A DNA stretch of 64,000 bases. It comes from Todiramphus chloris collaris. Lineage: Eukaryota; Chordata; Aves; Coraciiformes; Alcedinidae. Made by a program: the position numbers and the translations under genes. A model generated the notes under the pieces. That model was not told the DNA's origin. It did no database searches and saw only the letters and a program-made list of their open reading frames with translations. Below are positions 48,201 through 59,448 of the stretch, piece by piece (the first letter of the stretch is position 1; every line of letters begins with the position of its first letter). The stretch spans positions 9,437,710 through 9,501,709 of the forward strand of contig JANVCC010000018.1 of assembly GCA_025345505.1 (NCBI GenBank), written 5' to 3'.

Positions 48201-51200
48201 AAACTGGGACACATATGAGCTAGAATGAATCCGTGACTGGGGCAAGATGAGAATTTATATCAGATTGCCCAGCTGTCACCCTTTTACTTGCACAGCTACC
48301 TCCTCCAGCAGCATCAAATGTGTCAAGGTTTTGTGTTCACATCTGTATTCCAAAATGCCCCTTTGGGAATATATATGGCCAACTATATGGCTTGTGGATT
48401 AATTTCTGGTCGTTGCTTTTGGGATAAAAAACACCAGGTTGATTATCCTGACCCGAGACACCACATTTTATGGTGGTACATTATTGGAGATTAAGAAGAT
48501 GTTAAAGAGGACACTGAGTGTTTTCAATAAGCCTTGATGTAGGAGGTCCTGAAGCTGGTGATATGTGGTCTGTGATATAAGGAATACCGGTTCTGAGGTT
48601 TGGAGAATTTAAAAAGTTTTTCCTGACAGTTCCTGCTGGGTTAGCTGAAAAGTAACAAATAAATTATTTCTTGTAAGTTTAATCCTCAATATCATATCTA
48701 GGACTGGAAGGAAATTTTGCAGGGCATGGAGAAACTGAAGGCTTGATTCATCCTGAAAAAAATGAAGTGTAGAGAAGATGACTGAAGAGAAACTTTACCA
48801 AAACTCATGTATTTAAGCATGTGTTCATAATCATCAGCATGATTAGAGGTACAGATGACACTGGAACTACTCACAAGCATAAAGCTAGAACAATGCTTAA
48901 GCATTTGAGAGTATAAGACATTCTGCACGAGACCAGAAGTTATGGTAAAACAGAAAAAATTAGATCGACCAAGTGACTTTACGGTGTGAATGGCAGGCAT
49001 TTCAGAATGCAAAACAAGATAAGGAAGTTTTGAACTATTTATACAAATGCTTATTATTTAATAGAAAGTGGATTTGTTTCTAAAGGTTTCATTTTGCTTC
49101 CACACTTAAAAATGTTAAGAGTAACTACATTTAACTCAGCAAGGTATTCCTAATAGGTTTTCTTTTTTATTCTGTTAATTTTAGTGAGAAAACTCCCTTC
49201 ATAATTATCTTAATTCCTTTTTGATATAATAAGGGGACAATTACTATCACTGGCAACATTTCCAGTTAAAATATCTCAGATATAATATCAGTTTTCTCTG
49301 AAACTCTAGATATTTCAAAAGTAAATATCCTTATTTCCAAGCCCCTCCATCTTCATTTTCACTACTTCAACAGAATGCTTTTAATAATGGCCTCAGTACA
49401 GTTGAAAAGTCAATTTCCTGAGTCTCAGAAATGTTGTGATGGAAAATTAGTCTTTCCTTTTGGGTTTCAAAAGAACTTAACCATTGATCTGTAGTATATT
49501 TAAACATGATGAATTCAGTTTTAATGTCAGAAGCTTGCATACATGAGTTGTCTTCTAACAGTGACTGAAGAGCCCAATAGGTGTATCTGAGCTATCTGGC
49601 ATGTGAAACTCTTGAAAGCTACAGCTCAGGACTTGCAGTTAAACAATCATCTACATGAGCTGGAAGAATATACCCTTTGGGTGTTAGTAGTGCAACTTTG
49701 CACTTCTATTGGCCGTCCACTTCCAGTTTGCTGCAGCTTTATCTCTTCCATTAGCTGTCTCCAGCTCCTTTGTAGCAGCATTGGTACTGTCCACATTTCT
49801 GCCCCCAGAAGAGGTTGCCTTTTGTTTTCTACTATGAGCTGGAAGTGTGGGAAAGCCAAAAGTGCTCTCTGAGCTGCGATGAATCAGGGTTGGTATGAGT
49901 CTTAGGAGGCACAGCCTTTCTGGCTGTATGTACGGAAGGTGGAGAAATTAGTCCGGTACTAAAGTTCAGATGGTGTTGTGTAGTTTGTGTGCATACACTT
50001 AAACTTGCTAACCTTCCCCCAAAACAGAGTGGCTGCATCCAGAATTCCTATTGTTGGCTATGCTAATCTCCAAACCATGCTGGTGTGATGTCTGAGGGAA
50101 TCTTAGCTGGCATGGACCAAAAATCTGCCAGGGACTGCTGCCTGTGGTTAGAGGTATAGAAGAAATATGTGTCAGTCCTCTGGGCCATGCACTGGCCATG
50201 TTGATTTTACTGATGTAGATAATACCTCTGTGGCTCGGCCTACGTTGTGAAATTGGAGCATTCAGCACTGTCCTTACAAGGCCTAAGGAGACAATATTAC
50301 CCGTCCCTACCATGCAACCGATGGAAAGACAGGGCAGTGGGACCTAATATCCTTCACATAGGCCCTAGGATGACCTCTGATCTCAGTCAGGCATGCTTAA
50401 TCTTTTACGTCATGATAAAATGACTATTGTCTAAAGAGGATGAGCACGTACAGCTCCATAGACTTTACCTGCACTAGTGAAAAATCAAGACCTGCAGTAC
50501 CTAACTTTTGTTGCCTTAATTTTAAACCCATTTACCACCATGCCTTGCTGTGAAGAATTCGTAAAACTGAAGGTTCCTCTGAAGATCTCCTTTAAAGGCT
50601 TGTGTCTCATACCAAGTTGATAATAATGCAACTCCACGAATAGAACTTTGTTCATGTTCCTTATTGAGTGTGGGCTGCTGGCTGGAGGGGAGCGCTTTTT
50701 GGTGCTGGGTAACCATTTAGCATAATGGCCTTTATGAATTTCACTGGTATGTACTGTAATAACATTAATCATGATGAACTCATTTGGCACTAATAGGAAT
50801 GTCATATGTACTTGTATAAGAATATTCACTGTAGTTCATCATTAATTAACTAGGCTATTATTTTAAAGTGTTACCAGACATGGTATGTAAAAATGGTTTA
50901 CTTTGCAATCTCCTAGTGTTGAAATCATGTAGGCTTTTTTGCTATGGTTTATGTCAGAGAAAATCACAACAGAAAGAGCAAAGAATCCAAGACTAAGATA
51001 ATACATTTCAGCTGTATAACCTTTGGAAATATAAAAAAGTAAGACTTGCCATATAGGCAAAGTACTATGAATGTAGTGGCCTATCTATTCTGGTATCCTG
51101 TTTCTCAACATGCCCTGTGCCAGATACTTCAGATATATAAGAGAAAGAACACAAATGGGGAATTATATTCTGAAAACCAGAATTTTAGTATATCTTTGCT

Positions 51201-51599
51201 GTAAGTATGAAGCTTACCTGGTAGTCTTCTGTAAGGGTCGCTCATTATTATTTGAACATCCAAATAAATAATACCAGCTGTTTCTTATTTATCCATTAGT
51301 TTCCCATCATGTTTAAAGAATTCTAGAGAAAACAATTCTGATTTAGGTAGAGTGGAAATAAAGGAATAAGGCTGGAGGAAACTTCTGGCTCTTCATGTCG
51401 CATCCCCTGATAGTCTAGACAACCTTTTTTAAGTGGATCAGGATTCATCCTGAAATAAACTGTGTTTCTTGCTACTGGAAGATGGTTGCAAAACCCTAAT
51501 CCAGTTACAAACCTTCTACATGCCAAATGTAATGTATTTACTGCTAATTATTTCTTGTGCTAACCCTGACTTTCAGGTTAAATAGTACTTATTCCTCTC
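45231..51599. other. AT-rich single-copy DNA, no gene seen
   Basis: No gene is supported. Notable small items are a CpG-dense GACCGCGCGC at 46081-46090 in otherwise CpG-poor DNA, and an 11-bp hairpin at 46571-46608. Open frames reach only about 114 codons (50485-50829, minus) and none is recognised. Early bases (45231-45420) could be more decayed CR1. Confidence 0.45.
46571..46608. repeat. Perfect 11-bp inverted repeat (hairpin)
   Basis: TTGAAACTAAC (46571-46581) and its exact reverse complement GTTAGTTTCAA (46598-46608) enclose a 16-base spacer containing GAGCCGGTTGG. A cruciform or RNA hairpin could form. No transposon family or RNA class is recognised. Confidence 0.6.
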
Positions 51600-52450
51600 T
51601 GTGTTTACTCTTTGGATATATTTATGGAGCAGGCTACTCAGACTTTATTTGATAGACTAAACAAATTAAGTCTTTTAATTTCCTCTCATAAGACAAGTTC
51701 TCCTTTTCCTCTTAATGTCCTAATGACTCCCCTTTCCTTTCTTCTGCAGTCATAAGTCACCTGTCAAGAACTAAAACTGTGTTTTTTGGGTCAGTGGAAC
51801 TGTAGACAGTACACTAAATGTCATGATGCTGCTTTTGACAATAGTGTTTATGTTTCCCTATCCTTGCATGAAATACTTCTTATACATCCTAGGTATTTAA
51901 TATTGCCATTTAACAATTCATCCAGATCTTTCTCATCTTAATCATTTCCAGGCAATGGGCCTATAACTTCAAGCAAGTGATTTTTGTTACACAACTCTAA
52001 TAGCAATAGGCATAATGATGGCTTTAAGTTATTTCTAGGGACTAGAAACTGTGATCTAGGTTCTACAAGGTTTTTAAAGTTAATGAAGAGAAGCTGCAGC
52101 TTCCCAGGACAATTCAGAATCTCCATTCAGACAGTTAACCTGAGCATCCCAAGAGTAGCGCTGTTGTCCACGCGTGACTTAATATTGCTAACTTTCATCC
52201 TTTTTCTGCTATTCCTCAGAATCACTTTCAGTAATTAATGAGTATGGGAAATAAAATAGGTGTCAAGACTTATCCTTGAGGTTGCTCAGTGGAAGTGGAA
52301 GAATAAGAATGACAGCTCCCCCTTAACTCCCTGTTATAAACTTCTTTTCAGCTAAACAAGTACCAACCTAAAAATTACTGCAATCTTTATTGTCTCCATT
52401 GTAACTAGTAATCCCCAGTATGGTTCTATTTCTTGTGAAATCTAAATAGG
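51600..52450 (-). mobile_element. Ancient CR1 (L3-like) reverse transcriptase region
   Basis: The reverse complement follows the RT C-terminal half of old CR1 elements. Plus-strand landmarks are 'TAGACTAAACAAATTAAG' and 'CTCTCATAAGACAAGTTCTC' (LFSL and adjacent blocks), 'TTCATCCAGATCTTT' (region after the palm), 'GGTGTCAAGACTTATCC' with 'TTGAGGTTGCTCAG' (around the SGVPQGS block) and a final weak stretch to about 52450. The middle is poorly conserved. No frame survives and no 3' UTR was recognised. Confidence 0.6.
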
Positions 52451-53035
52451 TTAGCTCACAAGATTTCCCTTAGCCACACATGATTTGTTTGATAACCAAA
52501 GAGATGAGAATTATCTGTAATAACCTGCTTCAGATAGATCCACATGCATTTCATACTGTCCTTCAGCTTCTGTTCAATGCCTTCACATACTCTTTTCTTC
52601 ATATTTAATCTTTGTTGTGATACAGTTTTTAGAGAGGTACGATATTGACTGAGAAATGCAAAGGAATCCATTCACTTAATGGTTTGATTGGTCTGCATTT
52701 GTTGTAGCTTTAACCAGCCTCAACTCTGTTGCTGAAATCTCATTGATCTCTTTAATTTCCAGGAAAACATTGGCACAACCGCTTTGCATTAAGTACCAAA
52801 GCCCTGTAGAGTTACGTGATGTTATGAAATGAAAATTCCGCCATACTGAACTGATGACTTATTCTAATAAAAGAACCTTTTCTCATAGAACAGTTTTTTA
52901 CCATTGTAGATTCTTTAATAGGGAAGAGAACTGCAAGCACATAGCCTGATAACAGTTACCAAAAAAATCCTTCAGAACAAAAGGATGTCCAAGGACGGAG
53001 AGACTAAAGGTGTTTTTAATCTCAAATGCTCTGCT
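52451..53035. other. AT-rich single-copy DNA, no gene seen
   Basis: There is no recognisable repeat or coding sequence. The block 52740-52880 is complex and motif-rich and could be a conserved non-coding element. Confidence 0.4.
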
Positions 53036-53410
53036 TTTTTTCTGCACTTGCATAGAAATTTATCATTTTTCTAATTTTCTTTTTCATAGATCTAATTGAA
53101 AAGCCAGAAGCACAGCGTTTAAACTGCCCTTTATTTGAATTAATAAATTACAATGATATCTATACATGTGGAAAATTCCTTTGGAACAGCCATTTTCTTA
53201 CTTCTATCGGTTTCCTGGAATAAAAAGAGAAACCGAGCTCGTTTTTTCTCATTCCACATTCACTACTGATTCTACAGAATCAACAAACTGCAGCTAAATG
53301 TAAAGCTAAAATTGTTTCTTCAGATTTATGCATTAAGTAAAAGGATTGTTTATCCCTATAAAGCAGGTTGTCTTGATATAAACAATCTCCAACAAATTAG
53401 TATACTAATA
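53036..53410. promoter_or_regulatory. Candidate conserved non-coding block
   Basis: Complex AT-rich sequence with several homeodomain-like cores (GAATTAATAAATTA, TTATGCATTAAG), a 7-bp inverted repeat CGGTTTC/GAAACCG around 53207-53235, and a perfect 14-bp palindrome ATTAGTATACTAAT at 53396-53409. It has no coding signature. Called only as a candidate from motif content. Confidence 0.2.
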
Positions 53411-56084
53411 CATGAAGTAAAGCAAGACAATTCAGCAGCCAATGAGTACTAATTGAAGATGAAGGTGCGTTGTTGTGTGTTCCCAAATTTGCTTCAGGTC
53501 AAGGGGAGCATAAATTCCAAACTAGGATTGCTGTAGCTTGTGGCCACTCCTCAGTGTCTTATCACTTATCACCGCTATCACTTCAGCTTTCATGCAAGCA
53601 CGGCTCCCATCTTCAACTAGAGCGTAACTGTTAGCGTTTTCCAAGGGGATCTAAAGGATTCATTCCCTAAAGTGATAATTTGAAGGAATATTGTTCCTCT
53701 GATACCTTTCAAGAGGACAAAATGATGTAGGTGTAAGGGCATTATGGTAAAGATTGTGTGTGTGTCTGTGGGAAAGATGAGATTATCTACTGTAAGATCT
53801 GGAAATGAGAACGGTTGTCTGAACCTGGTTTGACACATGCACAATTCACCTTTCTTGACTCATGCTTTGTCCAGTATCTGCAGAAGTAGTTCCTGTCCGA
53901 TTTTCCTTTCTGTGGGAGAGAGGCTAACCTCCTACTTAACCCTGCTTACTATGCTACTGTGTAGTTTTAATTAGTTGATCCTCAAGTAGTTTGCTATGAA
54001 TAGTGTCATTGTATTATAACAAGACCACGCTGTTAATCAATTCACTGTGGTTTATAAAAGAGATGGGAGGATTCAGGCATGCCCCATCGAATTTGGTAAG
54101 AAAAGAAATTCATTGTGTTTAACATTTTCATTTATATCTTTATGTGGCTTCATCTTTATTGCATCATTACTTCTTCCGTCTTTCTTTTCTCTTGATATCA
54201 GTGGGAGAAAGAGAGGCTTGGGATAGGGGAAGTGAACTTTCAGAGATTTATGGACATTACAGCCAGGAGGAACCTTTTCTCTGACCACAATAAATTAGGT
54301 CATAAAACTCTTTCAGGGTGGTCCCACCACCAAGTGCTGGAATCCATAGCTGAACTCAACAATCTGTCTGAGGAAGATGTCCAGCCCAGATGTGTCATGG
54401 TGAGGACATGATTTTCTCTGTTAAGGACAGTCAAAGTCATCCTGCTGCATATTAGCACTACCTTTACTGTCTGTGTATATCTAGTTGCAACCAGATGTGT
54501 TGTTTAAAACCCAGAAACTCCATTTGTGTTGGTGTCAATACTAGAATTCTATCTACTGAAAGATTATGTGTAACATACCTCATTGTAAATGAGTAGCATA
54601 ACTCCTTGTTGAGCTTTTGTATCTTTTTAATAGACATGGACTTTCCAGACCCCTAAAAGCTCTCACAGCTTTTCTTCCATACAACATTTTCTAAACTTTA
54701 TTTTCTACATCTTTATCGAAGTTCTTGGGATGGTGTCACCCAGACTTTATGAGCTTTTCTTCCATGTCCCCCCTGTTTATATCTCAAAAGATTCCATTGT
54801 CTTTCCATTCTTTTATTCCCACTGTCAGGAAAAAAATACATATTCTGTTCCTTAGATGCTTTAATCATATTAAAATAATACAATCTGCAAAATGAAGACA
54901 TTCAGCTTGGATTCATTCCGTCTAACTTTAGGCACCAGACCAACTTGCCTTGGGGTTCATACTCCTCAGCTCCCTATACAGGCAATAAGTATGTCTGTCT
55001 GTATCTGTTGGTTATAGATGAAAAATAGGCTCCAATTTAGATGTCTCACTTTAATGTTCAAATGATGCAAGATGAAGCAGAAGAATAATCTATAATCCTA
55101 GTTTCCATGACAAAAAACAGCCTCCTGGGCAGGATGTACTGACCTTTCCTGGAAACTCAGCCTAATCTCATTTCTTTACCTTTCCTGTAAACTAATGTGA
55201 TCCACCAGCATATTCACAAGGCCAAGTGAATTTGGTGTGGGATACAAGAGGAAAATATTGATTTTTAAAAAGAGCTTTTAACATTTAGCATAAACTCTTT
55301 TATAAATTAGAACATTTTAAGATCAGCTAGGAATGACAAGGGAGAGTGGGAAGAGGAAATCACTGAGAGGTATTGGAATGATACAGTAGTGCAGGACCAC
55401 ATATTAGTGTTTGACTATTTGAACCAAATAAAGTCCATCATGTTACCTAGCAGAGTGCTGTAATGAAATGTAAAATGAAATGCAAAAATAAAAGAGAAAA
55501 TGCCAATGTGTTTGTCATTAAATCTCTTTGAGAGCTATAATCCATCCTTGACTTTTCCTTTGTTACATTTTCCTTTTGTGGATACAGTGCCAGAAAAAAC
55601 AGAGCTGTGCAGGCTGAAAAGGAGGATAACAAATAGTTCTTGGGTGAGATGGATGAGAGGTGGCAGGATGGGGCTTCACTTGGAAAAGATCCTACAAATG
55701 GATGTCCAACTTTCACACTCGGTGTGAAGGACACAATTTCTACAGTGACATTTCTTCCACCGAAGTTGGCATAGACTGAAGACAGTTCTGGACTGTTACT
55801 CCACTTGTGCAAAACACTAAAAAGGACGGTGTTTTCACACTTGTTTGCAAACTGCTTGTGACATCTGTTTCCTTCTAAAATCTCTCTGGGAGAGGAAGAT
55901 AGCAGGAAGATCGTTCTGTAGTTAGGGCTCTGATTTAAGACTTGGCATGCAAATTTGACATGCTCTAGGCAGGTGATGTGGATTATGCTTTTCAAGGTAA
56001 CAGGATTATTTAGAAGGCTGACCTGTAACTGAAGTTTAAAGTTGCCCAGATTACTTGTGACATGTGGGCAAGGTCCCCGACTTC
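53411..56084. other. Single-copy DNA with one long unexplained open frame
   Basis: A TG-rich run lies at 53754-53765. The main item is the 226-codon minus-strand frame at 55447-56127, listed separately. Otherwise nothing is recognisable. Confidence 0.45.
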
Positions 56085-56127
56085 CTGCACACAAAGCTTG
56101 GTGTGGTCTCCCACAGCCATTGCCCAC
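55447..56127 (-). other. Unrecognised 226-codon open frame
   Basis: This is the longest open frame in the window that is not explained by a transposon. The predicted product begins MGNGCGRPHQALC, contains no domain I recognise, is Ser/Leu-rich, has a possible N-glycosylation site (NVTV) and ends in a hydrophobic segment LLFLHFILHFITALC. Its first roughly 15-25 codons lie antisense to the start of the CR1 fragment, which argues against an intact gene with this start. It could be a chance frame, a lineage-specific exon or a pseudogene. No promoter or splice signal was convincing. Confidence 0.15.
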
Positions 56128-56943
56128 AGCATTCTTCTAGAGAAGTTGGCAGCTCATGGCATAGGCAAATGTACTCTTTGTTGGGTTAAGAACTGGCTGG
56201 CTGGGCCCAGAGAGTTGTGGTGAATGGAACTAAATCCAGTTGGCAGCCGGTCACCAGTGGAGTTCCCCAGGGCTCAGTTTTGGGGCCAGTCTTGCTCAAC
56301 ATCTTTATCAACAATCTAGATGAGGGGATTGAGTGTTTCCTCATCAGGTTCGCAGATGACAGCAAATTGGGAGGGAGTGTCAATCTGCTTTAGGGTAGGA
56401 AGGCTCTGTGGAGGGATCTGGACGGGTTGAACTGGTGGGCCAAGGCCAATGGTATGAGGTTTAACAAGGCCAAGTGACAGGACTTTATTCACAACAACCC
56501 CAGGCAATACTACAGGCTTGAGGAACAGTCTGGAAAGCTGCCAGGCAGAAAAGGACCTGGGGGTGCTGATTGACACTTGCCTGAATATGAGCCAGCCGTG
56601 TGCCCAGGTGGCCAAGAAGGCCAAGGGCATCCTGGCCTGTGTCAGAAATGGTGTGTCCAGCAGAGAAGGGAAGTAATCGTGCCCCTGTACTCGGCACTGA
56701 TGAGGCCACACCTCGGGTACTGTGTTCAGTTCTGGGCCCCTCACCACAAGAAAGACATTGAGTTGCTGGAGTGATTTCGCAGACGGGCAACCAAGCTGGT
56801 GAAGGGTCTGGAGCACAAGTCCTGTGAAAGCAGCTGAGGGGAATTGGTATTGTTTACTTTGGAGAAGAGGAGGCTGAGGGGAGACCTTATTGCTCTCTAC
56901 AACTACATGAAAGGAGGTTGTAGTGAGGTGGGTATTGGTCTCA
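56085..56943 (+). mobile_element. CR1 LINE, internal RT fragment lacking its 3' end
   Basis: This plus-strand fragment spans the RT palm to the C-terminal region. Readable pieces: VSHS-type and ILLEKL-like codons near 56105-56150, CWVKNWL near 56185, [20 protein letters not shown] near 56250-56310, then FADD at 56349-56360 (the catalytic YADD/FADD box of RT), [19 protein letters not shown] near 56690-56740, and [20 protein letters not shown] near 56855-56915. Similarity stops at about 56943, within 'GGTGGGTATTGGTC', so the last part of ORF2 and the whole 3' UTR are missing. The match may start slightly upstream of 56085. The 239-codon minus-strand frame here (56316-57035) is antisense and spurious. 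Confidence 0.95.
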
Positions 56944-57719
56944 GGTGTACATTTTTGTTGGCAATAGGTGGTGAATCTGAAAATTACAGTGTAAGTACAC
57001 ATAGTGCATTGTCTTATGTCAGCACTGCGCAGCACTGCATCCGTGAAGCATGGTGCTGTGTAAAATATTGATATACTTTTATCCTGAGTGCCTCAGAACT
57101 TCTTACAGAGAATGTATCATTAAGGTACAACTAGTTTTCCTCCTGAAGATCATAAAAACCCCAGGGAAACTGCTCATTTTTTAGTGTGAGATTCAGGAGC
57201 TTTATGATGTTTCATTTCTTAGAAATTGCTGTATCCAATAAGGTCACATAAGGTCCTGAATTTGGACTTTCCTTGGATATCTCTTTACTAATAAAGTATA
57301 CCAGGAACTTGCCCTACACACTGGAACTTTATCATTTATAGAGTTACTCAGAGCAGTCTGTGACATGCTTTCAGCCCACACCAATGAGCACTATCCTGAG
57401 CAATTCCCAGGCATTTCAGGAATTAGGACAGGATTATTACCAGCAGACAGTCTAGTTGTAGCTATCCTGATTTGGAGGGCAGGAGTTTTGGAGAAGGTGG
57501 ATATGGAACAGCCCATGCCAGTTGGCCCCTGAGCTAGAAAACCGTCCAGGGTACATTTAATGTATAAAATGTTACAGATGCAGCCTGAAGGTCTAAGATC
57601 TTGCATGTTGTGCAAGCATTACAAATACTTGTTTTCCTTTCTGTCAGGGTAGACATTTTTTCTAACATACTATCAGACCTACAGTTTCTTAACTCCTATT
57701 TAAATGGTATCTGTATTTG
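56944..57719. other. Single-copy DNA, no gene seen
   Basis: The CR1 continuation expected here is absent. No repeat or gene was recognised. Confidence 0.5.
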
Positions 57720-57786
57720 TATCTATCTGTCTGTCAATCTATCTCTATCTGTATACATATTTTTCAAAATATATATATACACATAT
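57720..57786. repeat. TCTA/TCTG and AT simple repeats
   Basis: An interrupted TCTA/TCTG array (57720-57750) is followed by a short (AT)n and AC stretch (57768-57786). Confidence 0.85.
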
Positions 57787-58452
57787 TGTTTTTTTTCTAC
57801 CTGAGAAGTAAATGCTTGGGCTAACAGATTTTCCCTGTTGGATTGTATTGACCAGTAACTGACTAATTTTCTGTGAGACTGTACCAAAATCTAGTTCAGA
57901 AGCAATTTGGTAAGCAGTCTATGGGGTTGATTTCCTACATTTACATGTCACTTCACTCTCTGAAGTGCTATCATCAGCAAAAGAAGACCAGATAAAATAA
58001 TCAGATTCTTTGTAAAGTCTGCAAATACTACTACTCCTATCTAGAAACCCAGAGGGAGAAAAATAAGTTTCTGTGCCTTTCCCAACCAATGCTCTCCATC
58101 ACAAAAGCACTGTCTGATACATAACATGAAGAAGATGAAACCCTTTGTGTGTAGATCATCACAAACCTCTCTTTGACAACAGTAATTCTCTGCTTTTCTG
58201 GTCTTCACACAAATGGCTCTTTGGTTAGTGTTATTTTCATGACTCCTTTCTCCTGCTTCCTTTTCCCAGGATGATGATTTTGTGGTCTCAGAACTCTGGG
58301 GGGACTTCTAGGCTTCTTTCATTATCACTCTTCCCAAACTCGAGGCAGAATCAGTGATGCAAATAGTCCTAAGGGGAGCAGTGATGAGGGGAAGGAGGTC
58401 AGAAACACACAGATGTGGCTGTTTCGTTCACCAGCAAGTGGCACAGGGCTGC
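57787..58452. other. Single-copy DNA, no gene seen
   Basis: No feature was recognised. Confidence 0.5.
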
Positions 58453-58536
58453 AGACTTGTGAGCGATTTACACCTGATGTAGACCTGTGACAGATTTACA
58501 CCTGATACAAACCTGTGACAAATTTATACATGTTTA
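58453..58536. repeat. Three-copy 28-bp tandem repeat
   Basis: Three consecutive 28-base units (58453-58480, 58481-58508, 58509-58536) share the pattern AGACCTGTGA, then GATTTACACCTGAT. Unit 1 differs from unit 2 at a handful of positions and unit 3 is more diverged at its end. This is a small minisatellite, likely a local duplication. Confidence 0.85.
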
Positions 58537-59412
58537 AGTTCAGTGGCAAAAGGGCTGCCTGAAAGAAAAGCAGTGGGGGAATAAAACACTTCACTGTTTG
58601 AGTACCACTGTTTTTTCATGTGCTTATCTTACCTGAATTTACCACCGTCTCCTTCTCCTCTTTATCACAACTATTGCCACATAAACGACTTTTTTTTCCT
58701 AATTTTCCCTTCATTGTAGCCCCAGGAGCTTTTATTTTCACTGGATATTTTACTATTTTCATCTTAGCTCAGGCAAGCAGCTTTCTTGTGTATTTTCATA
58801 TGGAGTTTCTGGTGAAGGCAGTGAGGGATATAGCCTGCACACATACAGGGCACACATTGCCTCTCTCTGTTATGGTTCTGTTGTTACCAACACCAATTTG
58901 TCACATCTCCCAAGTGACTTGCTTTCACTGCAGTGCTCCCAATTCCCTTGACATGCTTCTGCTTCAAGAAAATGTCCTTATATAGGGGCTCAACTCATGG
59001 ATATTCAACAGAAGGACTTCCCTTTCTTTCTGTTGTCTCCCCATATTTGTTAAAACATACAGTATAGTTTTCCCTCAGTAAAGAAATAGCCTTTCTCCCT
59101 AGTTGCTTTTCAGCAATAGCCCCGCAGTGCGAATTAAGATTGAACAGGCAGATGGACCATACTGCTGTCATGCAGCTGAACCAAACGTGATGCATATGCC
59201 CCACAAGGCACAGATGTTTCTATTCTTCCAAAATAGACTGATAATTGGATTCTTATTTTTTCCAGAGGCTTTATTAAAACTATTACTAATAAAGCATTGG
59301 TATGACTGGACTAATACAACAGAAAAGAAATAATCCATCTCTCCAAACTACAGATGTGCTAGTTTGTGCACATATATATTTTGTTAGCAAATGGAAATGT
59401 CCACAAGGAGCT
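58537..59412. other. Single-copy DNA, no gene seen
   Basis: A 121-codon plus-strand frame (58620-58985) is strongly hydrophobic (Phe/Leu/Ile-rich) but has no recognisable family and overlaps T-rich sequence. It is judged a chance frame. Confidence 0.45.
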
Positions 59413-59448
59413 CTTTTTTTTTTTTTCTTTTTTTTTTTTTTTTCTTTC
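59413..59448. repeat. T-rich homopolymer tract
   Basis: Two long T runs separated by a single C, ending in CTTTCAG. Confidence 0.9.

Noticed and set aside
56316-57035. 239-codon minus-strand open frame, the longest in the window
   Set aside because: It lies antisense to the CR1 RT fragment, whose composition is poor in antisense stops. The sense strand carries the real, readable motifs (FADD, HPLEY-type and RRLRGDL blocks).
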